A DNA stretch of 10,015 nt, from positions 1-10,015 of the forward strand of contig CAIZKA010000512.1 in assembly GCA_903933395.1 (NCBI GenBank). Direction: 5' to 3'. The notes beneath the pieces were generated by a model. The model saw only the letters and a list, made by a program, of their open reading frames with translations. It had not been told where the DNA came from and made no database searches. The translations under genes and the position numbers were made by a program. Source of the DNA: an uncultured beta proteobacterium (GTDB lineage: Bacteria; Pseudomonadota; Gammaproteobacteria; Burkholderiales; Rhodocyclaceae). Within the stretch, counting starts at the first letter, position 1; every line of letters starts with the position of its first letter. Positions 1 to 6,100 of this stretch are shown here, one piece after another.

Positions 1-29
1 AGCAGTGAAATCGGAGTATCAACCGGAAT

Positions 30-34
30 GGGAG
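30..34 (+). promoter_or_regulatory. Ribosome binding site deciding the nosZ start
   Basis: GGGAG lies 8 nt before the ATG at 43, directly upstream of a typical Sec leader. It overlaps the upstream in-frame ATG at 28, so that ATG is unlikely to be the start. The nosZ promoter is not recognisable in the 42 bases available and probably lies before the window. Confidence 0.7.
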
Positions 35-42
35 CGTCAAAC

Positions 43-2334
43 ATGAAGCAGTTTAACAAGCAAGGTACCGCACTGCTGCTGGCAGCCGGGATGGGGTTGG
101 CGGCGACCGCCTGGTCGGCCGAAAGCCTGCAGGATGTGCTGAAAGAGCGTGGTCTGAGCCAGCAGGATCTGCTGGCTGCGGCCAAGACCTACGTGCCGAC
201 CGGCAAGCGCGACGAATTCGTCACCTTCAGTTCCGGCGGCCAGTCGGGCCAGGTCATCGTCTATGGCATCCCCTCGATGCGCATCCTCAAGTACATCGGC
301 GTGTTCACTCCGGAACCCTGGCAGGGCTACGGCTTTGACGAAAGTTCGAAGAAGGTCCTGGCCGGCGGCCGAATCGACGGCAAGGACATCACCTGGGGCG
401 ACACCCACCACCCGGCAATCTCGGAGACCAACGGCGAGTACGATGGCCAGTTCCTCTTCATCAACGACAAGGCCAATCCGCGCCTCGCCGTGATCGACCT
501 GCGCGATTTCGAAACCAAGCAGATCGTCGTCAATCCGATCTTCAAGTCCGAGCACGGCGGCGCCTTCGTCACGACGAACACCGAGTACGTGATCGAGGCG
601 GCCCAGTATCCGGCGCCGCTGGAGAACAAGAAGTTCTATCCGCTCGAGGAAATGAACGAGAAATATCGCGGCGGCGTGACCTACTGGAAGTTCGACCGCA
701 AGGAAGGGCGCATCCTGCCCAACGAGTCCTTCACCTTCGAACTGCCGCCCTACTGGCAGGATCTGTCCGACGCCGGCAAGCTGGCCTCGGAAGGCTGGTC
801 GTTCACCAACTCCTTCTGTTCCGAGCGCTATGTCGGCGGCATCGAAAAGGGACGTCCGCCATACGAGGCCGGCTGTTCCGCCAAGGACACCGACTACCTG
901 CACGTGTTCAACTGGAAGAAGGCGGTTGAGATCGTCAAGTCCGGCAAGGGTATCAAGACCATCAATGGCCACAAGGTCATCCCGATGGAGGTATCGATCA
1001 AGGAAGGCCTGCTGTTCCTTATCCCCGAGCCAAAGAGCCCGCATGGCGTGGACGTGACCCCGGATGGCAAGTTCATCATCGTCGCCGGCAAGCTCGATAC
1101 TCACGTTTCTGTGTATAGCTTCGAGAAGATCCAGGCCGCCATCAGTGCAGGGAAGTTCGAGTCCAAGGATGCCTACGGCATCCCGGTGATCGGCATGAAG
1201 GACGCGCTGCATACGCAGGTATCGCTGGGTCTCGGCCCCTTGCATACCCAGTACGACAGCAAGCCCTGCGTGGCCTACACCTCGCTCTACGTGGATTCGC
1301 AGGTCGCCAAGTGGAACTACTGTGAAGGCAAGGTACTGGACAAGCTCAGCGTGCATTACAACATCGGTCACCTGATGACCATGGAAGGCGATTCAACCAA
1401 GCCTGCCGGCAAGTACCTGGTGGCCTTGAACAAGCTTTCCATCGATCGTTTCGTGCCGGTCGGTCCGCTTCAGCCGCAGAGCCACCAACTGATCGACATC
1501 AGCGGCGACAAGATGCAACTGCTGTATGACATGCCGCTGCCGCTGGGCGAGCCGCACTATGCCGTTTCGATCGATGCCAAGAAGCTGAAGCCGGCAGTAC
1601 GCTACAAGGTCGGCACCGACAGCCGCACCGACAAGCCGCATCCGGGTGCCGTGCGCGCCGGCGAGGAGAAGACGGTCAAGAAGGGCAACAAGGTTGAAGT
1701 GTTTGCCACCCTGATCCGTTCGCACATCACGCCGGAAACCATCGAAGTCGATGTCGGCGACGAGGTGACGATCAACCTGACCAACCTCGAGCGCGCGCAG
1801 GACGAGACCCACGGTTTCACCGTGTCGACCTACAACGTACATGCGTCGGTCGAGCCGGGCAAGACGGTACAGGTCAAGTTCAAGGCCGACAAGGAGGGTG
1901 TCTATCCTTACTATTGCACGGAGTTCTGCTCTGCACTGCACCTGGAGATGATGGGTTACCTGCTGGTCAAGCCGAAGGGCTGGAAGCCGACCAAGATGGA
2001 ACTGGCCAAGGGCAGCTACACGGAAGCGGACTACAAGGCGACCGTGAAGAAGGTAGTCGATACGCAGGCGATCATCGACTCCGTCGTGGCCTACATCACC
2101 AGCGTCAACTACAAGGACTTCCCGGATGTCGTGGCCATGGTTGAAGATGCCTTCGACCAGTTGGGCAAGACCAAGGGCCTGAAGGAGAAGCATGAAGGCT
2201 TTGCTGCCAAGAAGGATTGGGAAAATGCCAATCTCTGGGCCGAGCAGATCTGGCAATACCAGGTCAAGACCGCCGACCTCGGGTTGCGCGCCAAGACCTA
2301 CCTCGAGCAGAACGGGGCGAAGAAGGTCAAGTAA
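43..2334 (+). CDS. nosZ: Nitrous-oxide reductase, clade II (Sec-exported)
   Basis: Periplasmic multicopper enzyme reducing N2O to N2, the last step of denitrification. I start at 43 because GGGAG at 30-34 is well spaced and the leader (Lys, hydrophobic core, AWSA|ES cleavage near residue 26) begins there; an in-frame ATG at 28 adds five residues. The leader has no twin arginine, a clade II mark. Probable CuZ ligands of the beta-propeller are the DTHHP pair His122/123, His171 (SEHGG), His334 (SPHGVDV), His401 (GPLHT), His443 (IGHLM) and His505 (EPHYA), seven as expected. The cupredoxin CuA site follows: His590 (ETHGF), Cys625, Cys629, His633 and Met636 in a CX3CX3HX2M loop. At 763 aa it is longer than clade I enzymes (about 640). 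The roughly 120-residue tail after CuA has no CXXCH, unlike the heme-bearing tail of epsilonproteobacterial cNosZ. The seven-His assignment rests on alignment from memory; the family call is very secure. Confidence 0.98.
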   Translation: MKQFNKQGTALLLAAGMGLAATAWSAESLQDVLKERGLSQQDLLAAAKTYVPTGKRDEFVTFSSGGQSGQVIVYGIPSMRILKYIGVFTPEPWQGYGFDESSKKVLAGGRIDGKDITWGDTHHPAISETNGEYDGQFLFINDKANPRLAVIDLRDFETKQIVVNPIFKSEHGGAFVTTNTEYVIEAAQYPAPLENKKFYPLEEMNEKYRGGVTYWKFDRKEGRILPNESFTFELPPYWQDLSDAGKLASEGWSFTNSFCSERYVGGIEKGRPPYEAGCSAKDTDYLHVFNWKKAVEIVKSGKGIKTINGHKVIPMEVSIKEGLLFLIPEPKSPHGVDVTPDGKFIIVAGKLDTHVSVYSFEKIQAAISAGKFESKDAYGIPVIGMKDALHTQVSLGLGPLHTQYDSKPCVAYTSLYVDSQVAKWNYCEGKVLDKLSVHYNIGHLMTMEGDSTKPAGKYLVALNKLSIDRFVPVGPLQPQSHQLIDISGDKMQLLYDMPLPLGEPHYAVSIDAKKLKPAVRYKVGTDSRTDKPHPGAVRAGEEKTVKKGNKVEVFATLIRSHITPETIEVDVGDEVTINLTNLERAQDETHGFTVSTYNVHASVEPGKTVQVKFKADKEGVYPYYCTEFCSALHLEMMGYLLVKPKGWKPTKMELAKGSYTEADYKATVKKVVDTQAIIDSVVAYITSVNYKDFPDVVAMVEDAFDQLGKTKGLKEKHEGFAAKKDWENANLWAEQIWQYQVKTADLGLRAKTYLEQNGAKKVK

Positions 2335-2356
2335 ATGTAATTTATCAAGGAAAGTC

Positions 2357-2385
2357 ACAGGGGGCAGATTTACGCTGCCCCCTGT
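2357..2385 (+). terminator. Strong hairpin after nosZ: terminator, attenuator or mRNA-stabilising stem
   Basis: A perfect inverted repeat sits 22 nt after the nosZ stop. The arms are ACAGGGGGCAG (2357-2367) and CTGCCCCCTGT (2375-2385), 11 bp with a 7-nt loop. The downstream tract TTCATTT is only moderately T-rich, so this may be a partial terminator or a 3' end protecting abundant nosZ mRNA from the less abundant downstream message. The structure is seen directly; the role is inferred. Confidence 0.65.
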
Positions 2386-2408
2386 TCATTTACGCGAAAG
2401 GGATAATC

Positions 2409-2717
2409 ATGAAATTGAAACTGATTCTGGCGGCAGCTGTCGCTACCGCCATTGCCGCACCTGCTCTGGCTGATGGCAAGGCACTGTATCTGGAAAAGAC
2501 CTGCGTGGCCTGTCACGGCAAGGAGGCGAAGAAGCCGCTGATGCCCGAGTATCCCAAGCTGGCGGGGCAGAACGCGAAGTATGCGGAGAACCAGATGAAA
2601 GACATCAAGAGCGGTGCGCGCGCCAACGGCAATACCGCAGCGATGAAGGGCGTCATGCATCTGGTATCCGACGAGGAAATCAAGGAAATTGCCCAGTATC
2701 TCTCGGAGATCAAGTAA
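2409..2717 (+). CDS. Small monoheme cytochrome c (class I), periplasmic
   Basis: A 102-aa secreted cytochrome c, probably an electron carrier to CuA of NosZ. The leader runs over residues 1-21 (cleavage after APALA). The heme motif CVACH is at 32-36. Met79 is the best candidate for the sixth heme ligand because it aligns with the ligand methionines of the diheme protein encoded next. AAAGGGA lies about 6 nt before the ATG; longer in-frame extensions upstream run back into nosZ and the hairpin and lack a leader. The mature core (LAGQN, QMKDIKSGARAN) resembles each domain of the downstream cytochrome (LAGQH, QM-DIR-G-R-N), so the heme domains look like related copies. It sits between nosZ and the other electron-transfer genes, as accessory cytochromes do in clade II clusters. 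I give no symbol: nosC names are used for cytochromes at other positions and orthology is unproven. Confidence 0.93.
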   Translation: MKLKLILAAAVATAIAAPALADGKALYLEKTCVACHGKEAKKPLMPEYPKLAGQNAKYAENQMKDIKSGARANGNTAAMKGVMHLVSDEEIKEIAQYLSEIK

Positions 2718-2811
2718 GCCATTTGCATGGTCCTGTGACCATTTGCGGAAATGCGGTATGGCGCGGGGCCGGCATGCCGCTGACCCGCATTTGCGCAAAC
2801 CGCCGGCACGA
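2718..2811. other. Non-coding spacer after the monoheme cytochrome gene
   Basis: No gene seen. The stretch holds three copies of CATTTGC (2720-2726, 2740-2746, 2788-2794), a TTTGCGCAAA palindrome at 2790-2799, and two GCCGGC palindromes (2768-2773, 2802-2807) that could pair with each other. None is followed by a T-run, so I do not call a terminator. It leads into the FNR-type box. Confidence 0.5.
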
Positions 2812-2825
2812 TTGACGAGTATCAA
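2812..2825 (+). promoter_or_regulatory. FNR/DNR/NNR-type operator
   Basis: TTGAC-GAGT-ATCAA matches the Crp/FNR-family consensus TTGAT-N4-ATCAA at nine of ten positions. It lies 62 nt before the diheme cytochrome start, in intergenic DNA. A class II site centred at -41.5 would put transcription start near 2860, leaving a leader of about 28 nt. The -10 match there (around 2848-2853, CAACAT) is poor. This is probably an anaerobic or NO-responsive promoter for the downstream nos genes. The site is seen; which regulator binds it is inferred. Confidence 0.75.
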
Positions 2826-2829
2826 TGAA

Positions 2830-2858
2830 TGCTGATGTACAACGTGCCAACATCAGCA
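2830..2858. repeat. 9-bp perfect dyad in the promoter/leader of the diheme cytochrome gene
   Basis: TGCTGATGT (2830-2838) and ACATCAGCA (2850-2858) are exact reverse complements separated by 11 nt. The dyad starts 4 nt after the FNR-type box and would cover the -10 region if transcription starts near 2860. It could be an operator for a second regulator or, if transcribed from upstream, an RNA hairpin. The pairing is seen directly; function is unknown. Confidence 0.6.
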
Positions 2859-2887
2859 ATGTCCAACACATTTACGAGGAAGCAACC

Positions 2888-3637
2888 ATGTACAAGGCAC
2901 TGACCGTGGCGTTCTCCCTTGCGCTGATTCCCGCTTTCGCCCTGGCCGCTCCGCCAGCCGAGAAAAAGGCCGGCATCGAGTCCAAGGACTATCAATGGAA
3001 TGCTCAGGAGGGCGAGAAGATCGAGGCACTCAAGCTCAAGGGTGATGCCAAGGCCGGCAAGGAAGGCTACGAGGTCTGCGGCGCCTGCCACCTGCCATCC
3101 GGCGCCGGCCGTCCGGACGGCACCTTCCCGCAGCTCGCAGGTCAGCACACGACGGTGCTGATCAAGCAGATGGCCGACATCCGCGGCGGTCTGCGCGACA
3201 ATCCGACGATGTATCCGTTTGCCAAGGAATTGACCGACGCGCAGGAACTGGCGAACGTCTCGGCCTACATCGAGGGCCTGTGCATCCCGGTTGACCACGG
3301 CAGGTACGAAGGCCCCGATGCCGCCAAGCAGGTTGCCGCCGGCAAGGAACTTTACGAGAAGCAGTGCATCGAGTGCCACAAGGCCAACGGCGAAGGCGTC
3401 AAGGAAAAGTTCTATCCCGTGCTGGCCGGCCAGCACTACAAATATCTGCTGCGCCAGATGTCGGATATTCGGGACGGGCATCGGCGCAACGCAAATCCGG
3501 ACATGGTCAAGGTCATCAAGCCCTATACCAACGAGCAGCTGGTGGCGATTTCCGCCTATCAAGCCAGCTTGTCGATGCCGGGTTCCATGTGCAAGGCCGG
3601 GCCAGCCGCCAAGACGCCCCCCGCCAAGAAGAAATAG
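2888..3637 (+). CDS. Diheme cytochrome c, c4-like, periplasmic
   Basis: A 249-aa secreted cytochrome with two class I heme domains, probably relaying electrons from the membrane quinol-oxidising proteins to NosZ. I start at 2888 because GAGGA lies about 9 nt upstream and the leader MYKALTVAFSLALIPAFALA begins there; an in-frame ATG at 2825 would put 21 hydrophilic residues before the leader and overlap the FNR-type box. Heme motifs are CGACH at 64-68 and CIECH at 160-164; candidate axial methionines are Met108 (NPTMYP) and Met206 (NPDMVK). Both domains share LAGQH, QM-DIR-G-R-N and a helical SAY end, showing internal duplication. Compared with ordinary cytochrome c4 (about 190 mature residues) it has a charged N-terminal stretch of about 40 residues before the first heme and a Pro/Lys tail (PPAKKK). 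It is followed by nosB after 92 nt. Confidence 0.94.
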   Translation: MYKALTVAFSLALIPAFALAAPPAEKKAGIESKDYQWNAQEGEKIEALKLKGDAKAGKEGYEVCGACHLPSGAGRPDGTFPQLAGQHTTVLIKQMADIRGGLRDNPTMYPFAKELTDAQELANVSAYIEGLCIPVDHGRYEGPDAAKQVAAGKELYEKQCIECHKANGEGVKEKFYPVLAGQHYKYLLRQMSDIRDGHRRNANPDMVKVIKPYTNEQLVAISAYQASLSMPGSMCKAGPAAKTPPAKKK

Positions 3638-3682
3638 GCTTTTGATCGGGGCTTCAGCACTGCGGCCGATGCCGGAGTGCGA

Positions 3683-3698
3683 GCCGGCCCCGGCCGGC
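3683..3698 (+). repeat. GC-rich hairpin between the diheme cytochrome gene and nosB
   Basis: GCCGGCC (3683-3689) and GGCCGGC (3692-3698) are inverted repeats with a very short loop; a 6-bp stem with a 4-nt loop is realistic. No T-run follows (the next bases are C-rich), so it is not a standard intrinsic terminator. It may slow polymerase or mark an mRNA processing point. The rest of the 92-nt gap (3638-3729) holds nothing I recognise. Confidence 0.35.
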
Positions 3699-3729
3699 AC
3701 TACCCCTCCCCGAGCAGACCGAGAACAAT

Positions 3730-4704
3730 ATGCAAGACCAACGGAAACAGAACAGGCTGATCACGGCCCTGACGCTTGTCGCGCTGGCGGCGCTGATCGC
3801 CTCGTATTTTTCCCCTATCTGGTGGGTTTCTCTGACGGCACCGAACTACCCCAAGGATGCCTTCCCCGATGGCATCCGCATTCACTTCCACTTCGACGGC
3901 GTCTACAACGGCTGCCGCGCCGCCGGTGCCGGCACGCGCATGAGCGGCGAGATCCTGCAGAAGGATCTGGATCACACGGTGGAGCGCTACAACCCGATCC
4001 TCGACAAGCAGAAGAACGTCAACAAGGACGCCGAGGGCCTGGACTGCGTGCACGAAATGAACACCATCAATCACTACGTCGGCATGTTTCCGATCTCGAC
4101 CGGGGCTCCGGTCGAAAAGCCGATGGCGAAATTCTTCTTCAGCTTCTTCGCCGTCATGCTGCTGGGCTTCATCGCCCCCGAGGGGCGCAAGCGCGTACTG
4201 GTGCTGGCGGCAGGATTTTCGGCCGTGGCGGTGTGGATGGTGCTGCATCAGTTCGTGTTCGGGCACATGGAAAGTCACATTGCCGCCTACGTCAGCGAGG
4301 CGGGTACCTTCTTCAAGGAGCCGGACAAGATCAAGGTCTGGGGCGACAACGTGCGCCTCGTCACCACGGGGGTAATCATCGGTTTGATCGTCGCCATGGT
4401 CATCGTCGTCGCGGGCGTCGCAAAATTCCGCGACTTCTCCCTGCTGTTGGCGCTGGTGCCGGCGCTGATGCCGGTCTTCTTCGTCATCGAATACGCCGGC
4501 TGGCTCTGGTTCTTCGGCCACAACATGCATCCCTGGGGCGCATTCACGGTGAAGCCCTTCATGCCCACGGTGTTCGGCGAGGGCAAGGTCGCGCAGTTCT
4601 CGACCTACTCCTATCCCTACTGGGGCTATGGCCTGCTGCTGCTCGCCTTCGGCTGCCTGATGATGGCCGTTCTCCTGCGTCGCCGACAGATGCGGGAATC
4701 ATAA
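3730..4704 (+). CDS. nosB: NosB, clade II nos-cluster membrane protein
   Basis: A 324-aa polytopic inner-membrane protein of the kind found only in clade II nos clusters; its biochemical role is not established. Six hydrophobic segments are visible: about 11-31, 135-150, 156-175, 210-232, 237-262 and 298-316. Between the first two is a loop of about 100 residues, probably periplasmic, with HFHFDGVYNGCR (51-63) and DCVHEMNTINHYVGM (105-119), which contains Cys106, His108 and His115. NINHY(V/I)GM-like motifs are the part I recognise most strongly in this family. His264 and His267 (GHNMHPW) lie by the fifth segment. The last residues are Arg-rich. The Shine-Dalgarno is weak (CCGAGAAC). nosD starts 10 nt after its stop, so the two are co-transcribed. 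A role in quinol oxidation with NosGH, or in copper or cofactor handling, are both possible. Identification is by position and motif, not by search. Confidence 0.8.
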   Translation: MQDQRKQNRLITALTLVALAALIASYFSPIWWVSLTAPNYPKDAFPDGIRIHFHFDGVYNGCRAAGAGTRMSGEILQKDLDHTVERYNPILDKQKNVNKDAEGLDCVHEMNTINHYVGMFPISTGAPVEKPMAKFFFSFFAVMLLGFIAPEGRKRVLVLAAGFSAVAVWMVLHQFVFGHMESHIAAYVSEAGTFFKEPDKIKVWGDNVRLVTTGVIIGLIVAMVIVVAGVAKFRDFSLLLALVPALMPVFFVIEYAGWLWFFGHNMHPWGAFTVKPFMPTVFGEGKVAQFSTYSYPYWGYGLLLLAFGCLMMAVLLRRRQMRES

Positions 4705-4714
4705 GCGCCACGCC

Positions 4715-6100
4715 ATGAATCCGAAACGCTGGCTGACCCTGCTGCCGGCCCTGTTGCTCGGAGTCTCGTCACTGCTGGTGGCGCGTCCGGCGGATCGCGA
4801 TGAAGACAAGCCGCCGGCCCTCGGGGCCACGGCGGATCTTTCCCAGGCGCCACGCGTCGGCGTCGACCGGCCCAAGCCCACCTACATGCTGCACGAGCGC
4901 GACAAGCGGGTGCACGGTCTCAAACCCTTTCAGGACCTGGTCGACGCGGCGCCCGCCGGGTCTACCTTGCGTCCGCCGCCGGGCAACTACTCCGGCCCCG
5001 TGGTGATGAGGAAGCCGCTGGTCATCGAAGGCGGCGGCCAGGTGACGATCGATTCCGGTGACCGGGGCACGGTGTTTTCCCTGCAAACCGATGGTGCCGT
5101 ATTGCGCGGCCTGCATCTGACCGGCTCCGGCGATTCGCACGACACGGATGACTCCTGCCTCGACGTGCGCGGACATCGCAATGTGGTCGAGAATCTGGTC
5201 ATCGACAACTGCCTGTTCGGCATTGACCTCAAGCAGTCCAGCGACAGCGTCGTGCGCGGCAACAAGGTGCGCTCCAAGCCGCGCGAACTGGGCGTGCGTG
5301 GTGACGGCCTGCGTCTCTGGTACAGCGACCGCAACCTGATCGAGGGCAATGAAGTCGCCGATTCGCGCGACATGGTGGCCTGGTATTCGAGCGACAACAT
5401 TTTTCGCAATAACGTCGGCATGCGCAGCCGCTACTCGATCCACTTCATGTTCGCCAACAACAACGTGGTCGAAGGCAACCGCTTTTACGACAACGCGGTG
5501 GGCGTGTACTTCATGTACACCGAGGGCGGGGTGATGCGCAACAACCTGATATCCCACGCCACCGGGGCGTCCGGCATGGCGATCGGCTTCAAGGAAGCCA
5601 GCAATGCCTTGGTCGAGGACAACGAGATCATCTACTGCGCGGTCGGCATCGGTTCCGATCTCTCTCCTTTTCAGCCCGACAGCAAGATCTGGGTGCGCAG
5701 GAACCGCTTCGCCTTCAACGGCATCGCGGTAAAGTTGACCAGCGAACTGGGCGGCAATGTCGTCACCGACAATGTTTTCGAGGGCAACCTGACCAACGTG
5801 GTGCAGGCGGGACGCGGAAAATCCGGTCTCAACGAATGGCGCGGCAATTTCTGGGATGACTATCAGGGCTTCGATCGCAACCATGATGGCGTCGGCGATA
5901 CCCCCTATGAGCTCTATGCCTATGCGGATCAGATCTGGATCGAGATGCCGCCGGCGCGCTTCTTCAAGACGGCTCCGGTAATGGAACTGCTGGATTTTCT
6001 TGAGAGGCTGGCGCCGTTTTCGTCGCCGGAACTGACGCTCAAGGACGGCAAACCGCTTTTTCGCAAGCCCGAATTGCAGAAGGGCAGGGTGACCGGATGA
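4715..6100 (+). CDS. nosD: NosD, periplasmic beta-helix protein for CuZ assembly
   Basis: A 461-aa exported protein that works with the ABC transporter NosFY to build the copper-sulfide CuZ centre of NosZ. The N-terminus is a Sec leader (MNPKRWLTLLPALLLGVSSLLVA). From about residue 85 to 400 the sequence is a run of parallel beta-helix rungs of the pectate-lyase type, with repeated N-V-(V/I)-E-(G/D)-N-x-(I/V/F) turns. Near the end comes the diagnostic NosD segment around 376-396: GNFWDDY followed by DRNHDGVGDTPY, an Asp-rich calcium-loop-like motif. Length fits the family (about 430-460). It starts 10 nt after nosB and overlaps nosG by ATGA, implying coupled translation. The assignment is secure; how NosD touches NosFY or NosL is known only from other bacteria. 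Confidence 0.96.
   Translation: MNPKRWLTLLPALLLGVSSLLVARPADRDEDKPPALGATADLSQAPRVGVDRPKPTYMLHERDKRVHGLKPFQDLVDAAPAGSTLRPPPGNYSGPVVMRKPLVIEGGGQVTIDSGDRGTVFSLQTDGAVLRGLHLTGSGDSHDTDDSCLDVRGHRNVVENLVIDNCLFGIDLKQSSDSVVRGNKVRSKPRELGVRGDGLRLWYSDRNLIEGNEVADSRDMVAWYSSDNIFRNNVGMRSRYSIHFMFANNNVVEGNRFYDNAVGVYFMYTEGGVMRNNLISHATGASGMAIGFKEASNALVEDNEIIYCAVGIGSDLSPFQPDSKIWVRRNRFAFNGIAVKLTSELGGNVVTDNVFEGNLTNVVQAGRGKSGLNEWRGNFWDDYQGFDRNHDGVGDTPYELYAYADQIWIEMPPARFFKTAPVMELLDFLERLAPFSSPELTLKDGKPLFRKPELQKGRVTG

Noticed and set aside
9..22. Possible FNR-type box before nosZ
   Set aside because: Only the right half (ATCAA at 18-22) matches; the left half (AATCG) does not, and it lies just 20 nt from the nosZ start.
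28..42. nosZ start at ATG 28
   Set aside because: The sequence between 28 and 43 contains the ribosome binding site for ATG 43, and the Sec leader begins at 43.
37..1371. 444-aa open frame on the - strand opposite nosZ
   Set aside because: It mirrors nosZ codons; high GC at third positions suppresses antisense stops. It has no family features and nosZ is unmistakable.
2335..2348. Possible FNR-type box after nosZ
   Set aside because: Only ATCAA (2344-2348) fits; the left half ATGTA matches two of five positions.
2825..2887. N-terminal extension of the diheme cytochrome from an ATG at 2825
   Set aside because: It would place 21 hydrophilic residues before a normal Sec leader, overlaps the regulatory box, and the ATG at 2888 has a good GAGGA site.
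3291..4718. 475-aa + strand frame overlapping the diheme cytochrome and nosB
   Set aside because: Arg/Pro-rich, out of frame with both recognised genes and spanning their junction; a shadow frame.
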